NCBI RefSeq assembly: GCF_014196625.1 | Contig: NZ_JACIDZ010000002.1 | Location: 186,001 to 250,000 of the forward strand | DNA from: Martelella radicis | GTDB lineage: Bacteria > Pseudomonadota > Alphaproteobacteria > Rhizobiales > Rhizobiaceae | Direction: 5' to 3' | DNA: 64,000 nucleotides | Shown: piece after piece, positions 50,481 to 59,622 of the stretch | Layout of the letters: each line of letters opens with the position of its first letter | Numbering within the stretch: the stretch's first letter is position 1 | Made by a program: the position numbers and the translations under genes | The notes under the pieces: generated by a model | Told to the model about the DNA's origin: nothing | The model's input: the letters and a program-made list of their open reading frames with translations, nothing else | The model's database searches: none

Positions 50481-51425
50481 TCAGTAGGGCGAATCCGGGA
50501 AGTAGTAGTTCTCTGCGTTTTCCGGCGTCACCAGCGTGGCGTCGAGGATATAGCTGCCGGCAACCGGCACCTGGTCCATCATGCCCGCAACGGTCAGTTC
50601 CATCGCCGTGCCGATCATCGCCGGCGGATAGAGAACGTCGACCGGGATCATCGGATCGCCGTCCATGACCTTCTTGATCATGTCCTTCGAGCCGGCCCCG
50701 CCGATGACATACTGGATGTCGTCGCGGCCGGCCTGCTGGATCGCCTGCAGCACGCCCACGACCATGTCGTCATCCTGCGCCCAGATCACGTCGATATCCG
50801 GATATTTGGTCAGGTAGTCCTGCGTCACCCGGAAGGCGTCGTCGCGGTTCCAATTGCCGAACTGCTTTTCCATGACATCGACATTGGTGCCTTCAAGGGC
50901 GGCATCGAAGCCGTCCTGGCGCTGCTGGTCGATCGGGATCGGCAGGCCGCGAATGACGACGACCTTGGCATCCGGCGTGGTCTCGGCGATGTATTCGCCC
51001 GCCACCGCGCCGAGCGCCGGGTTGTTGCCGGCGACATAAAGGTCACGCACGGAATTGTCGTTGTTGGACGGCGCGCGGTCGACCAGCGTGACGAACGTGC
51101 CCTCCATCTTGACCTGCATGATGGCGTTGACCAGCGGATCCGGGTCGGTCGGCAGGATGACGAGCGCATCAATGCCCTGCACGGCCAGATCCTGCACGGC
51201 ATTCGCCTGGCTTGCCGGATCGGGCGAGGTTTTGACGATCACGTTGAGGTCGTCATATTCCTCCATCAGTTTCTCCGCCACGCGTTCGGCATGGTAGACG
51301 ATGCCGGCCGTCCAGCCGTGGTCGGCTGCCGGAATGGATACGCCGACCGTCAGCGCCTGAGCCTGGGTGACGCCGGCAAGCGAGGTCGCCGCCAGCAGTG
51401 TTGCGCCCATAACCAGATTTTTCAT
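50481..51425 (-). CDS. sugar ABC transporter substrate-binding protein (RbsB-like)
   Basis: 314 residues; signal peptide through about residue 23 (GVTQAQA). Periplasmic binding protein type 1: LTVGVSIPAADHGWTAGIVYHAE, DALVILPTDPDPLVNAIM, LVDRAP and QRQDGFDAAL. The start at 51425 follows GGGAGG by 7 bases. It is third in the RbsA-RbsC-RbsB-type order. Confidence 0.88.
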   Translation of the reverse strand: MKNLVMGATLLAATSLAGVTQAQALTVGVSIPAADHGWTAGIVYHAERVAEKLMEEYDDLNVIVKTSPDPASQANAVQDLAVQGIDALVILPTDPDPLVNAIMQVKMEGTFVTLVDRAPSNNDNSVRDLYVAGNNPALGAVAGEYIAETTPDAKVVVIRGLPIPIDQQRQDGFDAALEGTNVDVMEKQFGNWNRDDAFRVTQDYLTKYPDIDVIWAQDDDMVVGVLQAIQQAGRDDIQYVIGGAGSKDMIKKVMDGDPMIPVDVLYPPAMIGTAMELTVAGMMDQVPVAGSYILDATLVTPENAENYYFPDSPY

Positions 51426-51506
51426 ACTCATTCCTCCCAAAATGGCGAACCGTTCAAGCCGTAAAGCGAGACGCGCGGGCGGTCCGCAATGCCCGCGATC
51501 GCTTTT

Positions 51507-52508
51507 CTATTGCCGGCGGAGCAGCGAACGCTGCACCAGCATGGCAATGATGATGATCGCGCCCTGGATGGCGGCGATCAGATATTCGCTGATGAAGTTC
51601 GACAAGAGCATGATGTTGCCGACGATCTCCAGAATGAAGGCGCCGCAGATCGTACCCCAGATGCGCCCGACGCCGCCGCGAAGCGCCGTGCCGCCGACGA
51701 CGACGGCCGTGATCGCCTGCAGTTCCCACAACATGCCGGTGGTCGCCGAGGTGGAGCCGAGGCGCGGCACGTAGAACAAGACGGCAACAGCGACGCAGAG
51801 CCCCTGGATCAGATAGGTGATGATGCGCACATTGCGCACCGAGATGCCGGAATAGCGCGCCACTTCCTCGTTGGATCCGACGGCGATCACATGCCGGCCA
51901 TAGCGCGTGCGGTAAAGCACGAAGGCGCCGATCAGCGCGGTCGCGATGATGGCGATCACCGGCACCGGCACGCCGAGCACATTGCCGAAATAGGCCGGGC
52001 GGTAGATCTGCTGCACCTCGAAATCGCGCACGGTGATCGCGCCGCCCTGCGACAGCCAGGTCGTCAGCCCGCGATAGATGCCCATCGTGCCAAGGGTGAC
52101 GATGAAGGGCTCGATCCGCCCGACCGTGGTGATCACGCCGTTCAAAAGCCCGCAGGCCATGCCGATCAGGATCGCCAGAATCATTGCCGCGACCAGCAAG
52201 AGGTAAGGGTTGGCGATCGCCGCCGAGTTGATGAACATGATCATCAGGCTGGCGACAAAGGCGACCATGGCGCCCACCGATAGGTCAAGCCCGCCCGCCG
52301 AGATGACAAAGGTGGCGCCGACCGCGATGATGGCGATGAAGGCCGAACGGGTGGCGACATTCATCAGATTGTTGACGGTCAGGAAGTTCGGGTTGGAAAA
52401 AGTGCCGAGCACCAGAAGCAGCGCCAGCGCCAGAAACGGCGCCATCACGCGCAGATCGATCTTGTTCATGAAGCCGGAGCCGGCCTCTGCTTTCACGCTG
52501 TCATTCAT
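51507..52508 (-). CDS. sugar ABC transporter permease (RbsC-like)
   Basis: 333 residues with eight or more hydrophobic segments. CUT2 permease signature FVISAGGLDLSVGAMVAF, LNGVITTVGRIEPFIVTLGTMGIYRGL, and the C-terminal AITAVVVGGTALRGGVGRIWGT. The start ATG overlaps the ATPase gene stop. A weak 7-bp hairpin (51474-51497) separates it from the binding-protein gene. Confidence 0.9.
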   Translation of the reverse strand: MNDSVKAEAGSGFMNKIDLRVMAPFLALALLLVLGTFSNPNFLTVNNLMNVATRSAFIAIIAVGATFVISAGGLDLSVGAMVAFVASLMIMFINSAAIANPYLLLVAAMILAILIGMACGLLNGVITTVGRIEPFIVTLGTMGIYRGLTTWLSQGGAITVRDFEVQQIYRPAYFGNVLGVPVPVIAIIATALIGAFVLYRTRYGRHVIAVGSNEEVARYSGISVRNVRIITYLIQGLCVAVAVLFYVPRLGSTSATTGMLWELQAITAVVVGGTALRGGVGRIWGTICGAFILEIVGNIMLLSNFISEYLIAAIQGAIIIIAMLVQRSLLRRQ

Positions 52509-54046
52509 GTTGCTTCTGCCATTTCATGCCTGTCACCGGAGACCCCGGTCGCCAGAACCACGATTTCATTCTCGTTCATGCGCTCGCCAGTCACCTCGCC
52601 GGCGATCTCGCCGGAACGCATCACCACGATCCGGTCGCAAAGACCAATCAGTTCCGGCATTTCCGAGGAGATGACGATGATCGAGTGGCCGGCCTTGGAA
52701 AGCTCGGCGATGAACTTGTAGATCTGCTCCTTGTTGCCGATGTCGATGCCGCGCGTCGGCTCGTCGATGATGACGATCTCCGGGTCGAGCAGCATCATCT
52801 TGGCGAGAAGCAGTTTTTGCTGATTGCCCCCGGAAAGCTCACCGGCGGCCAGTTCCTTTGAGCCGGTCCTGATGTCGAAATCGCGGATCGCATCATCGAG
52901 CGCCTGGTCCTCGGCGGCGCGATCGACCGTCAGCGCCCGCGTGAAGCGGTCAAGCGCTGCGAGCGTCAAGTTCGTCCTCAGGTCCTTCGTCAGGAGCAGG
53001 CCCTTGCCCTTGCGATCCTCGCTCAGATAAACGATGCCGGCCCTAAGCGCCGCAATCGGCGCGTTGAAATTGACCTTCTCCCCCTTGAGCCGGACAATGC
53101 CGCGTCCCGGCTTCAGGCCCAGAATGCCTTCCATCAACTCCGTGCGCCCGGCGCCCACAAGGCCGGCAAAGCCCAGGATTTCGCCCTTGCGCAGCCTGAA
53201 GGACGCGTTCTTCGCAAAGCCGGGGACGGAAAAGCCCTCGATTTCCAGCACAGCCTCGCCGGTCTCATCCTGGCTGCGGTCGGGATAAAGCTTGGAGACA
53301 TCGCGGCCAACCATCAGGCGGGCCATGTCGGAGGGTTGAAGCTCGGCCGCATCATGGGTCGCCACCTTGTGGCCGTCGCGCAGCACCGTCACGGTATCGG
53401 CGATCTCCTTGACCTCGTTCAGCCGGTGGGAGATGAACAGAACGGCCACGCCCCGGTCCCGGATAGCGCGCATGACCTTCAACAGCGCGTCAGTCTCCAC
53501 CGGCGTCAGCGAGGCGGTCGGCTCGTCGAAGATCACCACCCTGTGAGGCGAGAGCAGCACCCGGGCGATCTGCACGAGCTGGCGCTTGGCGATCGACAGC
53601 CTTGAGACCGGGGTATCGGGGTCGATATCGGCGCCGAGTTCACCGACGGCCTTAGCCGCCTCGGCATTCATCACCTTGTCATTGACGGCAAGGCCGCGGC
53701 TCAACTCCCGCCCGAGGAAGATATTCTGGGCGACGGTAAGATCGGGGGCCAGCAGGATTTCCTGGTGCACCAGCACGATGCCCTTTTCCTCGGCCTCCGT
53801 CGGATTGGAAAAGGCGACAGGTTTGCCGTCGATCCTGATATCGCCGCCCGACGGCTTGAGATTGCCGGCCAGAAGCCGCATCAGCGTGGACTTGCCGGCG
53901 CCGTTCTCGCCGATGACCGCGTGGATTTCGCCGGTGCGCACGGCGAGATCGATGCCGTGCAGCACCTCGATCGGCCCGAAGGATTTCGTCAGCCCGGCGG
54001 TTTCGAGAATAATGTCGTTCCCGCCGCTTGCATTCTCGTCGCGCAT
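52505..54046 (-). CDS. sugar ABC transporter ATP-binding protein (RbsA-like)
   Basis: 513 residues with two fused ABC domains. First: Walker A GENGAGKST, Walker B VVIFDEPTASLT; second: LVGAGRTEL (degenerate Walker A), signature LSGGNQQKLLLAKML and Walker B IVIIDEPTRGIDI. This is the RbsA/MglA architecture. The start at 54046 follows GGGGGAGG; an upstream extension has no ribosome site. First gene of the operon. Confidence 0.9.
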   Translation of the reverse strand: MRDENASGGNDIILETAGLTKSFGPIEVLHGIDLAVRTGEIHAVIGENGAGKSTLMRLLAGNLKPSGGDIRIDGKPVAFSNPTEAEEKGIVLVHQEILLAPDLTVAQNIFLGRELSRGLAVNDKVMNAEAAKAVGELGADIDPDTPVSRLSIAKRQLVQIARVLLSPHRVVIFDEPTASLTPVETDALLKVMRAIRDRGVAVLFISHRLNEVKEIADTVTVLRDGHKVATHDAAELQPSDMARLMVGRDVSKLYPDRSQDETGEAVLEIEGFSVPGFAKNASFRLRKGEILGFAGLVGAGRTELMEGILGLKPGRGIVRLKGEKVNFNAPIAALRAGIVYLSEDRKGKGLLLTKDLRTNLTLAALDRFTRALTVDRAAEDQALDDAIRDFDIRTGSKELAAGELSGGNQQKLLLAKMMLLDPEIVIIDEPTRGIDIGNKEQIYKFIAELSKAGHSIIVISSEMPELIGLCDRIVVMRSGEIAGEVTGERMNENEIVVLATGVSGDRHEMAEAT

Positions 54047-54173
54047 GGCCTCCCCCGCTCCGCCGGAAATGCGCTTCACCCGGCGTCGTCTTTCCTCCCG
54101 GACGCGCTCCACCACGTCCACCGGGTCTCACACTGCGGCATCTTACCCGCCGCGACAAGCGCCTACCCGTTGG

Positions 54174-54184
54174 TAACGACGTTA
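54174..54184. promoter_or_regulatory. palindrome in the promoter region of the rbsA-type operon
   Basis: TAACGACGTTA is a palindrome with a central A, within TTGGTAACGACGTTAGCC. A LacI-family operator is possible, but no regulator of that type is adjacent. The 229-bp gap otherwise shows no gene. Confidence 0.3.
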
Positions 54185-54275
54185 GCCGTGATCCTGATGT
54201 ACGTAAACCATATTCTTGCGCGCGACGCCGCCTTGCGACATTTTTTCCGCCGGCGCTGCCGCAAGGCTGACGGGC

Positions 54276-57242
54276 TCAGAGATTGCCGTTGACGCGGTTT
54301 CGTCCGCTTCGCTTGGCCGCGTAGAGATAGGAATCCGCCCTGTCGATGAATTGTTCGAGCGTATCAGTGGAGCCGGGGACGGCAGAATAAAAACCGATGC
54401 TGACCGTCAGGCTCAGGATCACCTCGTTGACCTCGGCAGGGCTTGCCGCCACGCGCTCGCGCAGCCTTTCCAGAAAGGCCCGGACCTGGTCGGCCTCGCC
54501 GGACAGCGTATAGGCCACGAATTCCTCGCCGCCATAACGGGCGACAAGATCGCCCGCACGCTGGAAATGGGCGTTGAGAATGTCGGCGAGGTGCTTGAGG
54601 CAGGCATCGCCGAAGACATGGCCCATCCGATCGTTGATAGGCTTGAAATGGTCGACGTCGAGCATGGCGACGGTAAAGCGCAGCCCGCGCTGACGCGACA
54701 GTTCGAACTCGGCCTCGCCACGTTCAACGAAATAGCTGCGATTATAGAGCCCGGTCATGCCGTCGGTGATGCTGACCTCATGGAGCTTGCTATTGGCCTT
54801 GTTGAGGGCGACGTTCAGCGATCTGAGCTTGCGCACCCAGTAAAGCGAAAGCACCAGCACGACGAGGCCGACGGCGGCAATGCCGAGCAGAAGACGGTAA
54901 TCGATCGTGCGCTTGAAGGGCGCGAGTTTCTGCCGGCTGATGATCCGTTCGACGGAGTCGGGATCGAGATTGACGACCAGCTTGCCGAAGATGCGGCCGA
55001 GATGGGGTTCGTCCGGCACCGTGGCGACGACCGCCTGCAGCCCCTCTGGGATGCGGCCGGAAATCTTCACATCATTGCTGTCCATGCCGGCGATCAGATA
55101 GACGAGGCTGTCGAGCGGGCCGACGACGGCATCGAGATCTCCGTCCTCTACGGCCTCAAGCCCTTCGCTCTCGCTGTCGATCTCGACCAGTTCGACATCC
55201 GGATAGCGGCTCTTGAGCAGATCCGCCGGCACATGGGTGGGAACGATGCCGACGCGCTGGCCGGAAAGCTCCCGCAGACTGCTGACAAAGGGGGCCTGAA
55301 GCGGCGCCGCGACCGCGAGCGCGATATCGAGATAAGGGGGCGCAAGGTCGAAACTGCTGTCGCGCATGTTCTCCCTCGCAACGAAGGGCAGCACGTCGCA
55401 ATCGGCCGAGAGCGCGCTGTCGCTGTCGGCCGAAGGCAGCGAGACCGGCTTTATCTGGCGGTCGAACCTGCCGCGCTCGCTCATCAGGCCGAGGATCTCG
55501 GCGATCGCCCCGCCCAGCGACCCATCATCCTCGATCGTCGTATAGGGCGGCGAACGCGGTTCGACGCAGACCCTGATCGCGCCCTTTTCGGCCAGATACT
55601 GCCGTTCGTCGCCGGTCAGAAGATCATGGCCGGTCTCCATCCCGGCGATCGGCGCGCCAAGCCAGCGCCTCTCCATCTCCTCCCAGCGCGACAAAGGGAT
55701 CGATTCCAGCGCATGATCGATGATGCTCTTGAGATAGGGATAGCGCGGCGAGACGCCGAAACGCAGATCCTCGCGCTCGACGCCTTCCATCAGGAATTCG
55801 CCGCCGATCTGGATGTTGATCAGCCCGAGCTGACGGATGATCGCATTGCCATTGCTCAGCGCGGTGATGGCCACGTCGATGTCCCCGGCCGAAAGCGCCT
55901 GCATCAGTTCCGCCTGGCTGTCGAAGCCGCGCACGTCGGAGAAGCGGGCATTGAGATCCTCGGCATAGTAGATGTCGCGGGGGATGCCGATCGTCTTTCC
56001 CTCAAGGCCTTGCAGACCGAGATAGGGACCCGCGCCCGAGCGCATGAAGACCGCGTTCGGAACCCGATGATAGAGATCGGAAAACAGCGTGTATTCGGCG
56101 CGATCGTCGGTGTAGGAGATGTTGGTGATGAGATCGAGCTCGCCACTGCGGAAACGCTCAAGCAATTCCGGCCAATTGTCGTAGACCCGGTCGAAGGCGA
56201 GCCCCGTGGATGAGGCGACATACTGGGCAATGTCTTCCGCCAACCCCTTGCCGCGCCCGTTGTCGAGATAGCTGAAGGGCTCGTAGTCGACCATGAAGCC
56301 GATCTTCAGCGTCGGCGCGTCCTTGACGAAGGCTTGTTCCTCCGGCAGCAGGCGCAATGGCCCCGTGCTCATCGACCGCTCGGTGCGATAGGAAAGCCAG
56401 CGGGTGGTGATGGCGTCCAGCGTTTCGGCAGGAATGGCCGCCACCGCCTTGTCGAGGATGCCGGCGAGCATCGCCGCGTCCTCATCGCCGTCCCGGGTCA
56501 GGACGCCAAGGCGGAAATCCTCAAGCGCCACCGCCGTCAAAGGCGGGGTTCCGGCATTGGCGACATTGGTGAAGCCGTTTTCGCGTACGAAATAGTTTCC
56601 GGTCATCTCCGCCGCCAGCGCGCCATCCACCCAACCGAAGGCAACCGCAGCCATCAGGTCGCGATAGGTGGCGTAGGTGACCGGCGTGACCCCGATCTCG
56701 CGCAGCGCGTCGGCATAGTAGATGTCCTCGATGACGCCGATGCGCTTCCGCTTGAGCTGTTCGAGTCCGAGGGGCCTGTCGAAGGGGTGATCGACATTCT
56801 CGTAAAGCACTGTCCGCCGCAAATGATAGGGGACGGTGAAGGTGATGAAACGGCTGCGTTCCTCGGTCTCGGAAATGTCGGCGATGACATCGAGCCCGCC
56901 TTCGAGGAACTGACCGTAGACATCCGACCAGGCACCCATGCGCAGATTTAGGTCGAGCCCGGTCATGGTGCTGATCACGCCGATTAAATCGACCGTCCAG
57001 CCCATGATGTTGCCGTTGCGGTAGAAGGAATAGGGATCATTGTCGGCGACCACCCCGACGCTGAGCGGACCGCGCGCGGCGATGAAGGCGCGCTCGGCCG
57101 CGCTCAGTTCCAGGTCGGCCGCACGCGCCGACGCCACGGCTGAGCAAAGCATGGCGAGCAAAACCGCCAACGCTGCCAGGCGAGACGATATCCGGGCAAT
57201 GGCGGCGCGGAACGGCCGCGCCGTTTCAACCTCTTCCATCAT
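54276..57242 (-). CDS. diguanylate cyclase with three tandem periplasmic solute-binding (VFT) domains
   Basis: 988 residues. A signal segment (about 20-40) is followed by three SBP_bac_3 (Venus-flytrap) domains: about 50-290 (LSVGVVADNDPYSFYRNGN), 310-545 (LKIGFMVDYEPFSYLDNG) and 570-800 (IRVCVEPRSPPYTTIEDDG). Then a membrane helix (about 815-835, LLLGIAAVGLVVLVLSLYWV) and a GGDEF domain with active-site GGEEF near residue 905 and DGMTGLYNRSYF at its start. It probably senses amino acids or similar ligands and makes c-di-GMP. GTG at 57257 is an alternative start; the ATG at 57242 is chosen. Confidence 0.85.
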   Translation of the reverse strand: MMEEVETARPFRAAIARISSRLAALAVLLAMLCSAVASARAADLELSAAERAFIAARGPLSVGVVADNDPYSFYRNGNIMGWTVDLIGVISTMTGLDLNLRMGAWSDVYGQFLEGGLDVIADISETEERSRFITFTVPYHLRRTVLYENVDHPFDRPLGLEQLKRKRIGVIEDIYYADALREIGVTPVTYATYRDLMAAVAFGWVDGALAAEMTGNYFVRENGFTNVANAGTPPLTAVALEDFRLGVLTRDGDEDAAMLAGILDKAVAAIPAETLDAITTRWLSYRTERSMSTGPLRLLPEEQAFVKDAPTLKIGFMVDYEPFSYLDNGRGKGLAEDIAQYVASSTGLAFDRVYDNWPELLERFRSGELDLITNISYTDDRAEYTLFSDLYHRVPNAVFMRSGAGPYLGLQGLEGKTIGIPRDIYYAEDLNARFSDVRGFDSQAELMQALSAGDIDVAITALSNGNAIIRQLGLINIQIGGEFLMEGVEREDLRFGVSPRYPYLKSIIDHALESIPLSRWEEMERRWLGAPIAGMETGHDLLTGDERQYLAEKGAIRVCVEPRSPPYTTIEDDGSLGGAIAEILGLMSERGRFDRQIKPVSLPSADSDSALSADCDVLPFVARENMRDSSFDLAPPYLDIALAVAAPLQAPFVSSLRELSGQRVGIVPTHVPADLLKSRYPDVELVEIDSESEGLEAVEDGDLDAVVGPLDSLVYLIAGMDSNDVKISGRIPEGLQAVVATVPDEPHLGRIFGKLVVNLDPDSVERIISRQKLAPFKRTIDYRLLLGIAAVGLVVLVLSLYWVRKLRSLNVALNKANSKLHEVSITDGMTGLYNRSYFVERGEAEFELSRQRGLRFTVAMLDVDHFKPINDRMGHVFGDACLKHLADILNAHFQRAGDLVARYGGEEFVAYTLSGEADQVRAFLERLRERVAASPAEVNEVILSLTVSIGFYSAVPGSTDTLEQFIDRADSYLYAAKRSGRNRVNGNL

Positions 57243-57595
57243 GCGCGTCTCATGCACACATCCGAACCGTCATTGGCAACAGCGGCACAGAGGGTAAGCG
57301 GCACGCGGGCATTCTCACAGAACTGGATATCTGCCGGCTTCCTCCGCATCAAACCTCCAGGCGTCTTGGCAAACCAATAGCAAGGCATAGCACAATTTCC
57401 CTCAAGTCAAACGCCTCTTGCGCGAAATTGAAACGCCAAATGGCAGCGCTACCCTGCGCGTATGTTTCTCGGCAACACTCTTCAAACCGGCGGCAACAAG
57501 CGCCTATATTGTTTCCCGGAGGACAGACGGCGCATTTGCGCGCGGTTCTGACTGTCCTCTCCTGCGGAAGGCGACTACCGAAAACGGAGTTTTTC
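57243..57595. other. intergenic region with arginase promoter and leader hairpin
   Basis: 353 bp. Contains promoter TTCAAA-N17-CTATAT (57481-57509) and an 8-bp stem GAGGACAG/CTGTCCTC (57519-57526 with 57552-57559) at the expected start of the message. No gene is supported. Confidence 0.5.
57481..57509 (+). promoter_or_regulatory. candidate promoter of arginase
   Basis: TTCAAA (57481-57486), a 17-base spacer and CTATAT (57504-57509), a -10 typical of rhizobia. The start would lie near 57516. Confidence 0.5.
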
Positions 57596-58519
57596 ATGCA
57601 TTGCACATTGCTCGGCGTTCCCGTCCAGTCCGGCTCGGGCCGGAAAGGCTGCAACATGGGGCCGAACGGGTTGAGAGCCGCCGGCCTTGGCGAAGCACTT
57701 GCCGGACTGGGTCACGACGTGGTCGATCTCGGCGACCTCGCGCCGGCGCCCCGGCGCGCGGTTTCCCACCCCAACGCCAAGCTCAAGGCGCTTGGCGAGA
57801 CCGTTTCCTGGCTCGATGCGCTATATGACAAGGCGTTCGAGATTTCCGGGAACGGCCTGCCGATCTTCATGGGCGGCGACCATGTGATGGCGGCGGCGAG
57901 CGTTGCCGGCGTTTCCCGGCGGGCAAAACAGCAGGGCCGGCCGCTCTTTGTCCTCTGGCTGGACGCCCATACCGATTTTCACACGCTGGAGAGCACAGAA
58001 AGCGGCAATCTCCACGGCACGCCGGCGGCCTATTTCACCGGCAGGCCGGGATTTGACGGCATTTTTCCGCCGCTTGATGCGCCGGTTGACCCGAAAAATG
58101 TCTGCATGCTCGGTATCCGCAGCGTCGATCCGCCCGAGCGCGCGGCGCTGAAGGAAAGCGGCGTCACCGTTCACGACATGCGCGCCATCGACGAAAGCGG
58201 CATCGCCGCCCTCCTGTCATCGTTTCTTGAGACGGTCGCCGCCGAGGACGGCATGCTGCATGTCAGCTTCGACGTCGATTTTCTCGATCCCGCCGTCGCG
58301 CCGGGCGTCGGCACCACGGTTCCGGGCGGCGCGACCTTCCGCGAGGCGCATCTGGTGATGGAGATGCTGCATGACAGCGAACTCGTCACCTCGCTCGACC
58401 TTGTGGAACTCAATCCGTTTCTCGATGAGCGCGGCAAGGCGGCCATCCTTCTGACGGACCTGACGGCCAGCCTGTTCGGAAGGCGGGTGATGGACCGGCC
58501 GACGCGCAGTTACGGCTGA
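57596..58519 (+). CDS. rocF: arginase
   Basis: 307 residues. Mn-binding motifs of the ureohydrolase family: FMGGDHVMA (GGDH), WLDAHTDFH (DAHTD) and SFDVDFLDP; an arginase-type [20 protein letters not shown] is at the N-terminus. Hydrolyses arginine to ornithine and urea. The ATG at 57596 has GGAG upstream; a longer frame is only read-through. Agmatinase or formimidoglutamase specificity is less likely given the N-terminal substrate loop. Confidence 0.87.
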   Translation: MHCTLLGVPVQSGSGRKGCNMGPNGLRAAGLGEALAGLGHDVVDLGDLAPAPRRAVSHPNAKLKALGETVSWLDALYDKAFEISGNGLPIFMGGDHVMAAASVAGVSRRAKQQGRPLFVLWLDAHTDFHTLESTESGNLHGTPAAYFTGRPGFDGIFPPLDAPVDPKNVCMLGIRSVDPPERAALKESGVTVHDMRAIDESGIAALLSSFLETVAAEDGMLHVSFDVDFLDPAVAPGVGTTVPGGATFREAHLVMEMLHDSELVTSLDLVELNPFLDERGKAAILLTDLTASLFGRRVMDRPTRSYG

Positions 58520-59503
58520 TCAGCCGCTGCCGATCAGCATGCCGTCGGCCAGCACCAGACCGCCGCCGAGCACGACCTGGAAGGCGGCCCGCATGAACGG
58601 CGTCTCCATATATTTGTTCTGGATGAAGGCGATCGCCCAGAGTTCGAAGAACACGACGATGATGGCAACGATCGTCGCCGTCCAGAATTCCGGGATCAGA
58701 TAGGGCAGCGCATGGCCGAGACCGCCGACCATGGTCATGACGCCGGAGGCAATGCCGCGCTTGATCGGCGAACCCCGCCCGGAAAGCTTGCCGTCATCAT
58801 GAGCGGCCTCGGTGAAGCCCATGGAAATGCCGGCGCCGACGGCCGCCGAAAGGCCGATCAGGAAGGTCTGCTTGGTATCCTGCGTGGCAAAGGCGGCGGC
58901 AAAGATCGGCGCAAGCGTGGACACCGAACCGTCCATCAGCCCGGCCAGCCCCGGCTGCACCCAGGTCAGCACGAACTGGCGGCGCTCCTTCAGGCTTTCC
59001 TCGTCCCGGACATCCTCCGGCGCATGTTTCTCGCCGAGCGCGACGGCGGTTTCCTCATGCGCCTCCTCCGCCATGGCAAGATCGCCGAGCAGCTTGCGGG
59101 TGTCGGCATCGCTGACCTGGGCGGCGGCGGCGCGGTAGAACCGGCATGCCTGTTCTTCCATCGTCACCGTCTGGTCGCGGATCTTGTCGAGCGGCAGGCT
59201 CTTCATCAGCCAGTCCGGACGCCGTTCGTAGAAACCGCGCACATGTTCGCGCCGGATGAGCGGGATGACATCGCCGAAGCGGCGCTTGTGCATGTCGATC
59301 AGCATGCGCCGGTGGCTGTCCTCGACCATCGCCATGTCATCGAAGATCTTCGCGGAATCCGGATAGTCGGGACGCAGATGCTCCGCATAGGATTTGTAGA
59401 TGCGCGCATCATCCTCTTCCGAGGAGATGGCGAGCGCCAGGACTTCCTGCTCGGAAAGCGAGGAGAAGGCGCGGCGCGGCCTTGAGAACAGATTGAATGC
59501 CAT
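58520..59503 (-). CDS. mbfA: membrane-bound ferritin MbfA (rubrerythrin-VIT1 fusion)
   Basis: 327 residues. The N-terminal ferritin-like four-helix domain (about 1-165) carries Glu/His iron ligands in SSEEDDARIYKSY, MVEDSHRRML, MEEQACRFYR and AEEAHEE. The C-terminal VIT1/CCC1 membrane domain (about 175-327) has four or five hydrophobic stretches (WVQPGLAGLMDGSVSTLAPIF, PFMRAAFQVVLGGGLVLADGMLIG). MbfA exports iron and protects against peroxide stress. Three in-frame ATGs lie at 59512, 59509 and 59503; the last is best spaced from GGGA. Confidence 0.88.
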   Translation of the reverse strand: MAFNLFSRPRRAFSSLSEQEVLALAISSEEDDARIYKSYAEHLRPDYPDSAKIFDDMAMVEDSHRRMLIDMHKRRFGDVIPLIRREHVRGFYERRPDWLMKSLPLDKIRDQTVTMEEQACRFYRAAAAQVSDADTRKLLGDLAMAEEAHEETAVALGEKHAPEDVRDEESLKERRQFVLTWVQPGLAGLMDGSVSTLAPIFAAAFATQDTKQTFLIGLSAAVGAGISMGFTEAAHDDGKLSGRGSPIKRGIASGVMTMVGGLGHALPYLIPEFWTATIVAIIVVFFELWAIAFIQNKYMETPFMRAAFQVVLGGGLVLADGMLIGSG

Positions 59504-59523
59504 GATCATCATCCCGATATGAA

Positions 59524-59540
59524 TTTAGAATTTTTCTAAA
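59524..59540. promoter_or_regulatory. Irr-type ICE palindrome over the mbfA promoter
   Basis: TTTAGAA-TTT-TTCTAAA, a perfect 7-3-7 palindrome matching the iron control element bound by Irr. A minus-strand promoter TTGACC (59561-59556)-N17-TAGAAA (59538-59533) overlaps it, so bound Irr would occlude the -10. Confidence 0.75.
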
Positions 59541-59622
59541 CTAACATTGGGAGAAGGTCAAATCCCGCTTGTCCGTCGCGATGATCGCAGGCTTTTGCTG
59601 CAATCATGCGACAGGCGACACA

